A DNA stretch of 64,000 bases from JAABQG01 sp963726365 (GCA_963726365.1 CAVSCI010000005.1:1-64000), one strand, 5' to 3'. Shown: positions 50,217 through 59,589, counted from the first letter of the stretch. The notes: generated by a model from the sequence alone, not told the origin. Program-made: numbers and translations.

Positions 50217-51248
50217 TCAGACTCCTTGTGTGATTGAGCGGCCGGCGCGGGGGCCGGGCGAATTCGCCCCGCGCGGGGCCAGATCCAGCTGGGCAATGGC
50301 GGCGCGCACCGCGTCGGTAAAAGGCGTATGCGGCTCGGCTCCGATGCGCTGCGCCAGCGACGCACCATCCAGCGCGTGCGGCACGTCCCACAGATAGCGC
50401 ATCTCCAGCAGCGAGGCCACCGTCGCGCTGAACGGCGACACCAGTCGCATCATCCCCCAGGGCAGCGTGCCGGTGCGCAGCGCGCCACCTGCCGGCAGCC
50501 TGCCCTGCTCCCAGGCGACCTCGGTCAGTGCGGCCAGCCAGTCCTGAGCCGTCACGGTATGGCCGGCGAAATGCAGGCATTCGAAGCCCCCGGCGGCCTG
50601 CGCCGGGGTGGTCTCAGCCACCCGGACGAAGGCACGCGCCAGATCGGGCAGGTAGGCCCAGGCGTGCGGGGCGTCCAGGTTGCCTGGCCAGGTCACGCGG
50701 CCCTGCGGCAGCTTCTTCACGATCACCTGGTCCAGCCAGGAGCCGCTGCCGGCGCCGAAAAAATCCCCGGCGCGGATCACCACCGCCTGCAGGGCGCGCG
50801 TGCGCGTCGCCTGCGCCAGTTGCTGCTCCAGATCGACGCGGATGCGGCCTTTCTCCGTGCTCGGGCGCTGCGGCGTGTCGGGCGACAGCATCGCCGGCAT
50901 GGCGGCTCCGAAGTTGTAGACATTGCCCGGGAACAGCAGCAAGGCCCCCAGCCCTGCCGCCACGTCGATGGCGGCCTGCATAAGGCCCGGCGCCTGCGCG
51001 CGCCAGGCGGCGGCCGTGTAAGCCGGGTTCATCGCATGCACCACCACTCGGGCGCCGGCTGCTGCGCGCACCAGAGCTGGGGTGTCACCGGCTTCGGCCT
51101 CCACCCATTCGATGCCCGCCGCAGGCGTTGGGACCGTGCCCCCAGCGCGCCGCTGCGCCAGCACCCGCCATCCCGCCGCCGCAAACGCCTGCGCCACCGC
51201 GCCGCCGAGCCGACCGCGTGCGCCCAGAACCAGAACTGTTTTCTCCAT
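50217..51248 (-). CDS. NAD(P)-dependent epimerase/reductase-like protein
   Basis: 343 residues with an N-terminal Rossmann motif (VLVLGARGRLGGAVAQAF), VVVHAMNPAYT, and an extended-SDR-like body with VIRAGDFFGAGSGSWLD and HAWAYLPDLARAFVRV. The YxxxK pair is not obvious, so it may be an atypical member that binds NADPH without classic epimerase chemistry. Start 51248 has AGGAGAG upstream; a longer frame to 51308 is less likely. It is divergent from the LysR-type gene at 51351, which probably regulates it. Confidence 0.85.
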   Translation of the reverse strand: MEKTVLVLGARGRLGGAVAQAFAAAGWRVLAQRRAGGTVPTPAAGIEWVEAEAGDTPALVRAAAGARVVVHAMNPAYTAAAWRAQAPGLMQAAIDVAAGLGALLLFPGNVYNFGAAMPAMLSPDTPQRPSTEKGRIRVDLEQQLAQATRTRALQAVVIRAGDFFGAGSGSWLDQVIVKKLPQGRVTWPGNLDAPHAWAYLPDLARAFVRVAETTPAQAAGGFECLHFAGHTVTAQDWLAALTEVAWEQGRLPAGGALRTGTLPWGMMRLVSPFSATVASLLEMRYLWDVPHALDGASLAQRIGAEPHTPFTDAVRAAIAQLDLAPRGANSPGPRAGRSITQGV

Positions 51249-51290
51249 GATTGCTCTCCTTTGATTGAACTTGGTGTCAGCCATGGCGTG

Positions 51291-51320
51291 ATTGTGGGAA
51301 TCCACCAAACATTACACAAT
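51291..51320. promoter_or_regulatory. Inverted repeat between divergent epimerase and LysR genes
   Basis: ATTGTG (51291-51296) and CACAAT (51315-51320) form a dyad with an 18-base centre in the 102-base gap between the divergent genes. This is a plausible operator for the adjacent LysR-type regulator. Confidence 0.4.
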
Positions 51321-51350
51321 TAGCCATTCATCCAAGGCAGAATTGCAAAA

Positions 51351-52236
51351 ATGAATACCTCGTTCGACTGGGGCCTGCTGCCCACCTTCCTGGCGGCGCT
51401 GGAACGCGGCAGCCTGCTGGGCGCCTCCCGGCAGCTCGGCATCAGCCAGCCGACGGCCGGGCGGCACATCGCCGAGCTGGAAGCGCAACTGGGCAAAGTG
51501 CTGTTCGAGCGCACCGGTCGGGGCCTCAAACCCACGGCGCTGGCGCTGGACCTGGCCGGCCCGGCGCGCACCATGCAGACCGGCGCACTGGGGCTGGCGG
51601 ACCGCCTGGTCGATGCGCAGAGCCAGCAGGCCGGCACCGTGCGCCTGACCGCCAGCCAGCCCGTGGCCTGTTTCCTGCTGCCGCCCTTGTTGATGCAGCT
51701 GCGCCAGGCGTTGCCGGCGATCCAGATCGAACTGGAGGTGAGCAACCAGGTCAGCAACCTGCTGCAGCGCGAGGCCGACATCGCCGTGCGCATGGTGCGG
51801 CCCGAACAGAGCCAGCCTGGTGGCCCGGCGCATCGCCGATGTCAGCCTGTCGGCCTGCGCCAGCGCCGCCTACCTGGCGCGGCGCGGCACCCCTGTCGAG
51901 CCCGCCGAGCTGCTGCAGCACGAGCTGATCGGCTACGACCAGCAGGACGACACGCTGCGCGGCTTTGCGGCCATGGGCTTTCCCGTCACCCGCGAGCACT
52001 TCGCGCTGCGCACCGACGACCTGATCGCGTCCTGGGAGGCGGTGCGCGCGGGCCTGGGCGTGGGCTTCACGGCCGACTACGTGATCCGCACCGACCCCGC
52101 CGTGCAGCGCATCCTGCCCATGCTGGCCCTGCCCAGCCTGCCGGTCTGGCTGACCGTGCACCGCGAAATCCGCAACAGCGCTCGCATTCGCGCGGTGTAC
52201 GATTTCCTCGCCCAAGCCATTCCGGCGGCACTTTGA
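51351..52236 (+). CDS. LysR-family regulator, frameshifted in this sequence
   Basis: N-terminal winged helix-turn-helix (FLAALERGSLLGASRQLGIS, QPTAGRHIAELEAQLG) and an effector-binding domain starting GTVRLTASQPVACFLLP. After RMVRPEQS the frame shifts; removing one C near 51810-51816 continues as LVARRIADVSLSACASAAYL to PAAL at 52236, giving a protein of about 295 residues. It is divergent from the epimerase/nitroreductase pair, whose expression it probably controls. Confidence 0.82.
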
Positions 52237-52245
52237 AAGGCTCCC

Positions 52246-52737
52246 ATGCATGCGAACGCCGACACCCTCACGAAGTTCTATGCGGCCTTCGCGCAACTCG
52301 ACCCCGAAGCCATGGCCGCGTGCTACGCCGACGACGTGCGCTTTGACGACGAGGTGTTTTCCCTGCGCGGCAAGGCGCAGACCGTGGGCATGTGGCGCAT
52401 GCTGTGCGAGGCCACCCGCGCCAAGGGCAGGGACGACTGGAAGCTGGAGTACAGCGGCATCGAGGCCGACGCCCGGACCGGCCGCGCCCACTGGGACGCC
52501 CATTACCGCTTCAGCGCCACCGGGCGCCTGGTGCTCAACCGCATCGACGCCGCCTTCAGCTTCAACGAGCAAGGCCTGATCGTCACGCACCGCGACCGTT
52601 TCGACTTCTGGGCCTGGTCGCGCCAGGCGCTCGGCGCGCCAGGGCTGCTGCTGGGCTGGACACCGTTTCTGCGCAACAAGGTGAGGCTTCAGGCGAGCAA
52701 CAACCTGCGCAAGTTCATGGCGGGGAGGCTTCAATGA
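52246..52737 (+). CDS. SnoaL-like NTF2-fold protein
   Basis: 163 residues. The pattern FYAAFAQLDPEAMAACYAD, DVRFDDEVFSLRGK and RAHWDAHYRF matches SnoaL/NTF2 proteins that bind small hydrophobic ligands or act as isomerases. It starts 9 bases after the LysR stop and its own stop overlaps the hydrolase start (ATGA), so it is coupled to the dehalogenase-like gene. Function otherwise unknown. Confidence 0.85.
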   Translation: MHANADTLTKFYAAFAQLDPEAMAACYADDVRFDDEVFSLRGKAQTVGMWRMLCEATRAKGRDDWKLEYSGIEADARTGRAHWDAHYRFSATGRLVLNRIDAAFSFNEQGLIVTHRDRFDFWAWSRQALGAPGLLLGWTPFLRNKVRLQASNNLRKFMAGRLQ

Positions 52738-53630
52738 CAGGCTGGTTCGAACACTTTGAGGAGCGTCGCTTCAATGTCAGCGGCGCGGAAATCGCCGCGC
52801 GACTGGGTGGCGACCGCGACAAGCCGGCGCTGCTCCTGCTGCACGGCTTCCCCCAGACCCATGTGATGTGGCAGCGCGTGGCGCAGCGCCTGAAGCACGA
52901 CTTCTTCCTGGTCCTGCCCGACCTGCGCGGCTACGGCGACTCATCGCACGCACCGGGCCTGCCTGACCACAGCAACTACAGCAAGCGCGCACTGGCACAA
53001 GACCTGGTCGAGATGATGGACACTCTGGGCGTTGCCGATTTCGCCCTGTGTGGCCACGACCGCGGCGGGCGCGTGGCGCACCGGCTGGCGCTGGACCACC
53101 CGGCGCGCGTGAACAAGCTCTGCGTGATCGATATCGCGCCAACGCTGGACATGTACGCACGCACCGACTTCGACTTCGCCCGCGCCTACTATCACTGGTT
53201 CCACCTGATCCAGCCGGCGCCGCTGCCCGAACTGATGATCGGCGGCAACGCTCGGGCCTACCTGCACGCCAAGCTCGGCGGCTGGGGCAGCGGCGGACTC
53301 TTGCACATCGAGCCCGAGGCGCTGGCCGAGTACGAGCGCTGCTTCTGCCGTGCTGAATCGATCCATACCGCCTGCGAGGACTACCGCGCCAGCGCCGGCA
53401 TCGACCTGGAGCACGACCGCGAAGGTCGCGCGCGCGGCGAGAAGATCGCCTGCGACACCCTGGTGCTGTGGGGCGAGCGCGGCGTGGTGCAGCGCCTGTT
53501 TGATCCGCAGGCGCTGTGGCAGGCCCAATGCGCCGGCGCGGTGACCGGTTGGGCCATGCCAGCCGGGCATTTCATCCCTGAGCAACTGCCCGAGGAGACT
53601 GCCGCCGCTCTGCGGAGCTTCATGGGGTGA
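52734..53630 (+). CDS. Haloacetate (fluoroacetate) dehalogenase-like alpha/beta hydrolase
   Basis: 298 residues. The active-site set of fluoroacetate dehalogenases is complete: nucleophile Asp109 with Arg110 and Arg113 in GHDRGGRVAHR, acidic residue Asp133 in VIDIAP, halide-pocket His154 and Trp155 in YYHWFHL and Tyr217 in CEDYRAS, and base His279 in PAGHFIPE. These positions are offset by one or two from those of the well-studied Rhodopseudomonas enzyme. The expected reaction is hydrolysis of fluoroacetate or chloroacetate to glycolate. It is cytoplasmic and translated together with the SnoaL-like gene. Confidence 0.88.
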   Translation: MTGWFEHFEERRFNVSGAEIAARLGGDRDKPALLLLHGFPQTHVMWQRVAQRLKHDFFLVLPDLRGYGDSSHAPGLPDHSNYSKRALAQDLVEMMDTLGVADFALCGHDRGGRVAHRLALDHPARVNKLCVIDIAPTLDMYARTDFDFARAYYHWFHLIQPAPLPELMIGGNARAYLHAKLGGWGSGGLLHIEPEALAEYERCFCRAESIHTACEDYRASAGIDLEHDREGRARGEKIACDTLVLWGERGVVQRLFDPQALWQAQCAGAVTGWAMPAGHFIPEQLPEETAAALRSFMG

Positions 53631-53659
53631 CAGGAAGCTCAGATGGGGCTGCTTTGAGG

Positions 53660-53725
53660 CTTTATTGACGCCAAATCAGTCAATATCCAGCGCCGAATGG
53701 CCACAAATCGCTATCAAATCAGGAC
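53660..53725 (-). repeat. Dispersed 17-spacer repeat, intergenic copy
   Basis: Minus strand: TTGATAGCGATTTGTGGCC, then ATTCGGCGCTGGATATTGAC. It lies between two convergent genes. The 17-base spacing is kept, and the flanks GATTTGGCGTCAATAAAGCC are AT-richer than the neighbouring genes. Confidence 0.7.
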
Positions 53726-53735
53726 TTATCAGGGC

Positions 53736-54542
53736 TTAAGCCCCGCAGCATTTCTTGTACTTCTTGCCGCTGCCGCAGGAACACGGGTCATTGCGTCCGG
53801 GGGTGGGCACGACGTGCACGGTTTCCACGCGGGCGCCGATGTCGCGCCAGATTTCGCGCAGGTCGTACACGGCCCACAGCGCCTCGCCATAGGTGTTGAG
53901 GCGCGCCACGCTGACGCTGGGCGGGCCGTCTTCGCTCAGGGCCGACAGCGTGGGCTCGTCCTCGTCGTCCTCGGTCAGCGCGACGATGGCCTCCAGCGCC
54001 GCATCATGGAGCTTGGCGATCTTTTTGTCGCGCGGGGGCTCCCACTCCTCGGGCCAGCTTTCCACAGCGAACATGAAGCCCAGCGCCCAGACCTGGGCAA
54101 ACGCGGGCATTTCTGCATCTTCGATTTCGGCGCGCTCGGCCTCCGGCAGGCTGGCGACCCCGCCGCGCACGTCCATCACCTCGGGCGCGTAGGCGCGCTC
54201 GTCGTCCAGCGCCTCGATGGGTGTGTTCAGGGCGGCCGCGACTTCGTTCCAGCGCCGTGTCCACAACGTCATGAAGCGGGCGAACTGGGCTTCGTCGGCG
54301 AAGGCACCGGCGGGTTCTTCCTCGTCACCGTCCGTGGCCAGCAGCACCGGCAGGTATTCGCCGGGCGGGATCACGCGCCGGCAGCAGATCAGCGCGGCCA
54401 TGAAGCCTTCGCAGAATTCCCACTGCGGCGTCTCGTCATAGCGGGTGCGCAGGTCGTCGAGGATGTCGTCGAGGGCGTCGAAGTCTTCGCCGCTCATGCC
54501 GGCAGCGATGGAGTCTGGAGTTGGGTTGGATGTGGCGTTCAT
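53736..54542 (-). CDS. UPF0149 (YecA-like) protein with SEC-C motif
   Basis: 268 residues. An acidic N-terminal UPF0149 region (SGEDFDALDDILDDLR, CEGFMAALICCRR) and at the C-terminus a SEC-C zinc motif, GRNDPCSCGSGKKYKKCC. SEC-C tails mediate protein or nucleotide interactions; the fusion to a UPF0149 domain occurs in YecA-like proteins. Role unknown; cytoplasmic. Start at 54542 is chosen because the longer frame lacks family similarity. Confidence 0.88.
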   Translation of the reverse strand: MNATSNPTPDSIAAGMSGEDFDALDDILDDLRTRYDETPQWEFCEGFMAALICCRRVIPPGEYLPVLLATDGDEEEPAGAFADEAQFARFMTLWTRRWNEVAAALNTPIEALDDERAYAPEVMDVRGGVASLPEAERAEIEDAEMPAFAQVWALGFMFAVESWPEEWEPPRDKKIAKLHDAALEAIVALTEDDEDEPTLSALSEDGPPSVSVARLNTYGEALWAVYDLREIWRDIGARVETVHVVPTPGRNDPCSCGSGKKYKKCCGA

Positions 54543-54662
54543 GGCGTGGCCTGAGTCGGACTGATGGAGCGCAAAGCGCGCGGTCCCGGCTGGCAAAGCG
54601 GATTCAGATCTGCCGCCCGGACACTTTGCCAGTGTACGCCGCCATGACGGCATTCGGCGGGT

Positions 54663-55088
54663 TCAGGCCGCGTCCGCTTCAAGCGCGGCGGCGGCGCGCA
54701 CGCCCAGCGCCAACAGCCGCTTGCGCATGTCCAGCACCGCCCGGTCCTTGCTCAACAAGGCGCATTGATGGGCGACGGCCAGGTCGATGAACTTCTGGTC
54801 GTCGGGGTCGCAGCAAGTCACCGGCGCCTTGGGGGCGGCTTCGACCCGCTGCACGTGGCGGTCGAAGGCGGCCAGCACGACGGCCGCGTCCAGGGCGTAG
54901 AAAGCCAGGCGCGGCACGATCTGCGGGTAGCCCAGCACGCGGGCCAGCTCGACGCGCATGTCGGGCGTGGCGATCCACTGGAGCGAGCCGTCTTCCAGAC
55001 CGGCGCGCAGCGGCAGCGCGGCTGTATCGCTGAACACGAAGGCGTCCAGCACGACATTGGTGTCAAGAACGAGCAGGCGGGCCGGCAT
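54663..55088 (-). CDS. PIN-domain putative nuclease
   Basis: 141 residues with the PIN acidic residues in VLDTNVVLDAF, PDMRVELARVL, and CCDPDDQKFIDLAVA. It belongs to the COG1569-like PIN group of putative toxin nucleases. It overlaps the end of the methyltransferase gene by 26 bases on the same strand, and no antitoxin gene is visible beside it, so a role in RNA maturation is as likely as toxicity. Start at 55088 is the internal ATG (MPARLLVLD). Confidence 0.85.
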   Translation of the reverse strand: MPARLLVLDTNVVLDAFVFSDTAALPLRAGLEDGSLQWIATPDMRVELARVLGYPQIVPRLAFYALDAAVVLAAFDRHVQRVEAAPKAPVTCCDPDDQKFIDLAVAHQCALLSKDRAVLDMRKRLLALGVRAAAALEADAA

Positions 55089-56397
55089 CGTCGCCTTGTG
55101 TCTTGTCACGCGCGGAACCCTTGACCAGGTCGAAGCGGAACAGGCGGCATTCGATCGGGCCGTTCCACAGCGGCACGCGGCGGCTTTCCTTCAGGCGCAT
55201 GCGCCCGGGCAGCTTGAGGTCGGGGGTCAGCATCCAGGCAGTCCAGCCAGGGTAATGCTTCTTCCAGTGGCTGGCCAGCTGGGGGAAAAAGTCGCCGCCG
55301 TCGTCGGTGTGAGCGGTTTCACGGCTGGCCTGAACCATGGGCGCTGCGGGCACGGGCCGGGCCGCGCGGGCGCCCGCCAGCGCACCGGGCTCGAAGCCGC
55401 CACGTCCCGGACGACCCCCAGAGCCGGCCACACCGGCCACGGCAATGCGCTCGCCATACGGTGGGTTCAGCAGCATCACGCCGGGTTGCTCGCAGGGCGG
55501 CATGCGCTGCAGCGCGTCGCCGCCGCGGAACTGCACGGCGTGGGCCACGCCGGCGCGTTCGGCATTGCGCTCGGCAAAGTCCACCATGCGGTGCGCCACG
55601 TCGCTGCCATAGACGGGCGCGGTGGGCGCGTGTTCGGCGGCCTTCGCCTCGTTTTTCAGCGCCTGCCACACGTGCGGCTGGAACGGCAGCAGCTTCTCGA
55701 AGCCGAAGCGGCGCAGCGATCCGGCGGCGATGCCGCAGGCGATCTGCGCGGCTTCGATGGCGATGGTGCCGCTGCCGCAGCAGGGGTCGTACAAAGGCAC
55801 ACCGTCTGCGGCCAGCACGTCCCAGCCGCTGGCGGCGATCATCGCGGCGGCCAGCGTTTCCTTGAGCGGCGCCTCGCCGGTGTCCTCGCGCCAGCCGCGC
55901 TTGAACAGCGGCTCACCCGAGGTGTCGATGTACAGCGTGGCGGTGTCGGTGGTCAGGTGGGCGTAGATGCGCACGTCCGGCCATTGGGTGTTGACATCGG
56001 GCCGCACGCCGGTCTTTTGGCGGAATCGGTCGGCGACCGCGTCCTTGATCTTGAGCGCGGCAAAGTTCAGGCTCGTAAGCGGGCTGTGCTGCGCGGTGAC
56101 CTCGATCTTGAAAGTCTGCTTCGTGGTGAACCAGATCTCCCAGGCCACCGCGCTGGCAGCCTCGTAGAGATCCTTTTCATTGCGATAGGTCGTGAGCGAG
56201 AGCTGCACCAGCACGCGCTGCGCCAGCCGGCAATGCAAGTTGAGCCCCATCACGTCACGCCAGGATGCGCGCGCCAGCACGCCGCCACGGTGCGTCAGCA
56301 GGTCCTGGCCCTGCAGGCCGGTGAGGTGATGGACCTCATGGGCCAGCAGCTCCTCGACGCCAGCGGCGCAGGGCAAGAACAGTTGCAGTTGATTCAT
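55063..56397 (-). CDS. THUMP-domain 23S rRNA methyltransferase (RlmL-like)
   Basis: 444 residues. An N-terminal THUMP domain (about residues 50-160) and a UPF0020 Rossmann domain with DPCCGSGTIAIEAAQIACG and the catalytic NPPYGERI motif, as in the N-terminal half of RlmL (m2G2445 of 23S rRNA) or RlmKL. It lacks the RlmK half. A low-complexity glycine/alanine stretch (about residues 312-350) follows NPPYGE. The target guanosine is inferred from family. Confidence 0.9.
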   Translation of the reverse strand: MNQLQLFLPCAAGVEELLAHEVHHLTGLQGQDLLTHRGGVLARASWRDVMGLNLHCRLAQRVLVQLSLTTYRNEKDLYEAASAVAWEIWFTTKQTFKIEVTAQHSPLTSLNFAALKIKDAVADRFRQKTGVRPDVNTQWPDVRIYAHLTTDTATLYIDTSGEPLFKRGWREDTGEAPLKETLAAAMIAASGWDVLAADGVPLYDPCCGSGTIAIEAAQIACGIAAGSLRRFGFEKLLPFQPHVWQALKNEAKAAEHAPTAPVYGSDVAHRMVDFAERNAERAGVAHAVQFRGGDALQRMPPCEQPGVMLLNPPYGERIAVAGVAGSGGRPGRGGFEPGALAGARAARPVPAAPMVQASRETAHTDDGGDFFPQLASHWKKHYPGWTAWMLTPDLKLPGRMRLKESRRVPLWNGPIECRLFRFDLVKGSARDKTQGDDAGPPARS

Positions 56398-56419
56398 GGA
56401 GGTTCTTTCAGGCGCCGGC

Positions 56420-57973
56420 TCAGAGCGCCTTGCGCAGATTGGCCGGCGCGATCTTCAGCGCGTCGCGGTACTTGGCCACGGTGCGCCGGGCGCACTCGAT
56501 GCCCTGCTCCTTGAGCATGTCGGAGATCTGGTTGTCGCTGAGCGGCTTCTTCGGACTCTCGGCAGCGACAAACTGCCTGATCAGCGCGCGTACCGCGGTG
56601 CTCGACGCGTTGCCGCCGGTCTCGGTGCCCAGGCCGGAACCGAAGAAGTATTTCAGCTCGAAAGTGCCAAACGGCGTGGCCATGTACTTCGCGGTGGTCA
56701 CGCGGCTGATGGTGGATTCGTGCAGGCCGAGTTCGTCGGCGATCTCGCGCAGCACCAGCGGGCGCATCGCCAGCTCGCCGTGCACGAAGAAGCTCTTTTG
56801 CCGCTCGACGATGGCGTTGGACACGCGCAGGATGGTGTCGAAGCGCTGCTGGATGTTCTTGATGAACCAGCGCGCCTCCTGCAGGCGCTGCTGCAACGCC
56901 TGGCTGCCCTCGCCCTTGTGCTGGCGCAGGGCGCTGGCGTAGATGTCATGCACGCGCAGACGCGGCATCACGTCGGCATTGAGCCGCACCGTGAACCGCG
57001 GTTGCCCGCCGCCGCTGGCCCGGGTCACGATGACATCGGGGATGATGATGTTGCGCTCGACATCGACAAAGCGCCGACCCGGCTTGGGCTCCAGCCGCCC
57101 GATCAGCCCGATGGCGGCGCGCACGTCGGCCTCGGTGTCGCCGCAGAGCTGTGTCAGGCGCTTGATGTCGCGCCGCGCCAGCAGGTCCATCGGCTGGGCG
57201 CAGATGCGCAAGGCGGTGGCCGCGATCGTATCGCCGGGCGATTCCGCCAGGCGCGCCTTGAGTTGCAGGCTCAGGCATTCGCCCAGGTGGCGCGCGCCGA
57301 CGCCGGTGGGCTCCAGCGATTGCAGCAGGCCCAGCGCCATGCTGAAGCGGTGCTCCAGCTCCTCGGCCTGCTCCAGGTCGTCCCCGGCAAGGCCGGCAGC
57401 CAGCGCGGCCAGGGAGTCTTCCAGATAGCCGTCGTCGTTGAGCGACTCGATCAGGAAGCGCAGCGCCGCGCGGTCCACCTCGCTCAGGCGCAGCGCCAGC
57501 GCCTGCCGGTGCAGGAAGGTCGTGAGCGACTCCTGGCTGCGCGCCAGTTCGGCGGCGTCGGCGCGCTCGTCGTCGTCGCCCAGGTTGTTCTTGCGCGCGG
57601 GGGCGTCGCCGCCCCATTCGCTGTCGTCGGGCGAGACCTCGGTGGTGCCGTCGCCTTCCCAGCTGTCAGGAACGGCAACTTCCGACTCGTTTGAGTCATT
57701 CCCCAGCGTCGCCTGGTCATTGTTTGCTATTGAACTGGAAGCGTTTTCGGCCTCAAGGTCGTCGCGGCGCACCGGGGTGTCGACCTGCGGCAGTCCGAAT
57801 TCCTCACGCGGCGCCTCCTCGGCGCTCAATTCCAGGAACGGGTTGTCGTCGAGCATCTGCTCGACCTCCTGGCTGAGCTCCAGTGTGGACAGCTGCAAGA
57901 GCCGGATCGACTGCTGCAGCTGTGGCGTGAGCGCCAGATGCTGCGAGACGCGAAGCGAGAGGCCCTGCTTCAT
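56420..57973 (-). CDS. rpoN: RNA polymerase sigma-54 factor
   Basis: 517 residues. Glutamine-rich activator region I (LTPQLQQSIRLLQLSTLEL), an acidic linker (about residues 50-150), the core-binding region, the helix-turn-helix (ESTISRVTTAKYM) and the RpoN box ARRTVAKYR near the C-terminus. It directs RNA polymerase to -24/-12 promoters. Part of the acidic linker (SSIANNDQATLG) comes from a dispersed repeat. It lies after lptB and before the methyltransferase gene, the usual rpoN surroundings. Confidence 0.97.
   Translation of the reverse strand: MKQGLSLRVSQHLALTPQLQQSIRLLQLSTLELSQEVEQMLDDNPFLELSAEEAPREEFGLPQVDTPVRRDDLEAENASSSIANNDQATLGNDSNESEVAVPDSWEGDGTTEVSPDDSEWGGDAPARKNNLGDDDERADAAELARSQESLTTFLHRQALALRLSEVDRAALRFLIESLNDDGYLEDSLAALAAGLAGDDLEQAEELEHRFSMALGLLQSLEPTGVGARHLGECLSLQLKARLAESPGDTIAATALRICAQPMDLLARRDIKRLTQLCGDTEADVRAAIGLIGRLEPKPGRRFVDVERNIIIPDVIVTRASGGGQPRFTVRLNADVMPRLRVHDIYASALRQHKGEGSQALQQRLQEARWFIKNIQQRFDTILRVSNAIVERQKSFFVHGELAMRPLVLREIADELGLHESTISRVTTAKYMATPFGTFELKYFFGSGLGTETGGNASSTAVRALIRQFVAAESPKKPLSDNQISDMLKEQGIECARRTVAKYRDALKIAPANLRKAL
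57688..57740 (-). repeat. Dispersed 17-spacer repeat, copy in rpoN
   Basis: Minus strand: TTCAATAGCAAACAATGACC, then AGGCGACGCTGGGGAATGAC, in frame within the acidic linker of RpoN and encoding SIANNDQATLGND. Confidence 0.8.
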
Positions 57974-58058
57974 GGTCTTCCGCCGGGCTGCGCCAGCGGC
58001 GGGCGGGCCCCTGCGCAGGGCAGCGCATTACACGCAGTGAAAATCGTCAGAACCATCC

Positions 58059-58851
58059 TCACATCCGGAAATGTTCACCCAGGTACACCCGGCGCACCTC
58101 GGCGTTGTCCACGATCTCCGAAGGCGTGCCTTTGGCCAGCACCTGGCCATCGCTGATGATGAAGGCGTGATCGCAGATGCCCAGCGTCTCGCGCACGTTG
58201 TGATCGGTGATCAGCACGCCGATGCCCCGTGACTTCAGGAAGGCGATGATGCGCTGGATCTCGATCACCGCGATCGGGTCGATGCCGGCAAAGGGTTCGT
58301 CCAGCAGGATGAAGCGCGGCTGGGTCGCCAGCGCGCGCGCAATCTCCACGCGCCGGCGCTCTCCGCCGGACAGTGCCATGGCTGCAGAGTCGTAAAGATG
58401 CTCCACGCGAAGGTCCTGCAGCAGTCCGTCGAGGCGCAGTTCGATCTCGGCCTTCGAAAGCGGCTTGCCCTCGCCGTCATGCTGGAGCTCCAGCACGGCG
58501 CGCACGTTCTCGGCCACCGTGAGTTTGCGGAAAATCGACGCCTCCTGGGGAAGGTAGGACAGACCCAGGCGCGCCCGGCGGTGGATCGGCATGTTTTCGA
58601 CCGGCTGGCCATCAATGCTGATCGCTCCGGCATCGGCCCGCACAAGGCCCACGATCATGTAAAAGGAGGTGGTCTTGCCGGCGCCGTTGGGGCCAAGCAG
58701 CCCGACCACCTCGCCATTGAGCACCGTCAGTGACACATCCTTGACGACCTTTCTTCGTCCGTAAGCCTTCTGCAGATTGCGGACATCAAGCCGGCTGGCT
58801 CCGGTGATGGCGCTTGTCCGGGGCGGGCGCCGCGGCGCTGACTTCGTTCAC
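58059..58851 (-). CDS. lptB: LPS export ABC ATPase LptB, frameshifted near its start in this sequence
   Basis: The ATPase domain is complete: Walker A LGPNGAGKTTSFYM, Q-loop LSYLPQEASIF, signature LSGGERRRVEIARAL, Walker B FILLDEPFAGID and the H-loop ITDHN. Its first 45 residues require a frame change: GTG at 58851 overlaps the lptA stop (GTGA) and reads NEVSAAAPAPDKR, and deleting one C near 58806-58813 joins it to ITGASRLDVRNLQKAYGRR. No other start codon exists in the downstream frame before a GTG at 58736, which would remove the first strand. LptB drives LPS transport and is essential, so the extra base is probably an error. Confidence 0.9.
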
Positions 58852-59483
58852 TTTTTCTCCCCGCCCAACGAGTCGCTGGCCCGAAGGCTGGGCGCGATCT
58901 GCGGGCCACCGGCACGCGCTGGCGTTGTCCCCGCTGCACTGGAAGCGGCCGACGCGGGGGCCCGAGGCGCCAGGACCGCCCGCACGCGGCCGCCGCGGCC
59001 GGGCTCCCCGGGAACGCCGTCCACCGTGAAAACCTCGGTCGTGTTGTTGTAGACAATCAGGTTCCCGCTGATCTCGTCGGCCAGCTGGGTCCCCACGAGA
59101 CGGCGCAACTCGCCCCGGCGCAGGATGCGCACGGTGTCGGTGGCGCTGTCGTATTCGATGCGCTCCCCTTCGCCCTCGATGAACTCATCGAGACCGTCAC
59201 GCTTTTGCCGGAAAAACGCCAGCTTGCCGGGTTCGGGCGTGAGGATGCCGAACTGGTTGCCCTGCGCATCCTGACGGACTTCAAGCCGTGCACCGCGCAT
59301 GAGGATGCTCCCCTTGGTGACCGTGACCTGCCCGGTGAAGAGGGTGATCATCTTCTGGTCGTCATGGCGCAGGGCATCGGCATCCACCGTCATGGGTTTG
59401 TCGCGGTCCGCTTTTTCAGCCAGCGCCAAAGAGCATGACAGAGCCAATGCGACGAGCAGAAGAGATGTTGTGATGATTTTCAT
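58848..59483 (-). CDS. lptA: LPS transport periplasmic protein LptA
   Basis: 211 residues: signal peptide (SLLLVALALSCSLALA, cleavage near LAE) and an OstA domain (PMTVDADALRHDDQ, ILMRGARLEV, GERIEYDSATDTVRI), with an alanine-rich C-terminal tail. It bridges LPS between inner and outer membranes. MKIITTSL at 59483 is the likely start; an ATG at 59507 is also possible. Its stop overlaps the lptB start, so the pair is coupled. The lptC gene expected upstream is not here; dsbA lies upstream instead. Confidence 0.92.
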   Translation of the reverse strand: MKIITTSLLLVALALSCSLALAEKADRDKPMTVDADALRHDDQKMITLFTGQVTVTKGSILMRGARLEVRQDAQGNQFGILTPEPGKLAFFRQKRDGLDEFIEGEGERIEYDSATDTVRILRRGELRRLVGTQLADEISGNLIVYNNTTEVFTVDGVPGEPGRGGRVRAVLAPRAPASAASSAAGTTPARAGGPQIAPSLRASDSLGGEKK

Positions 59484-59545
59484 AGAGGCACGAATCTTGC
59501 TGTCCATTGTAGATGCCGGCTTGCCCATTCCTGGCCAAGGCCCCA

Positions 59546-59570
59546 CAAAAAAGCCCGCCAAAGCGGGCCT
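59546..59570 (-). terminator. Terminator after dsbA
   Basis: On the minus strand GGCCCGC and GCGGGCT pair around a short TTTG loop, followed by six T residues, about 20 bases after the dsbA stop. Confidence 0.85.
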
Positions 59571-59589
59571 TGTGCCGCCGGTTGCGCGA

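Noticed and set aside
54663..55088. PIN protein as a toxin-antitoxin system
   Set aside because: No antitoxin gene lies next to it; the neighbouring genes are a SEC-C protein and an rRNA methyltransferase.
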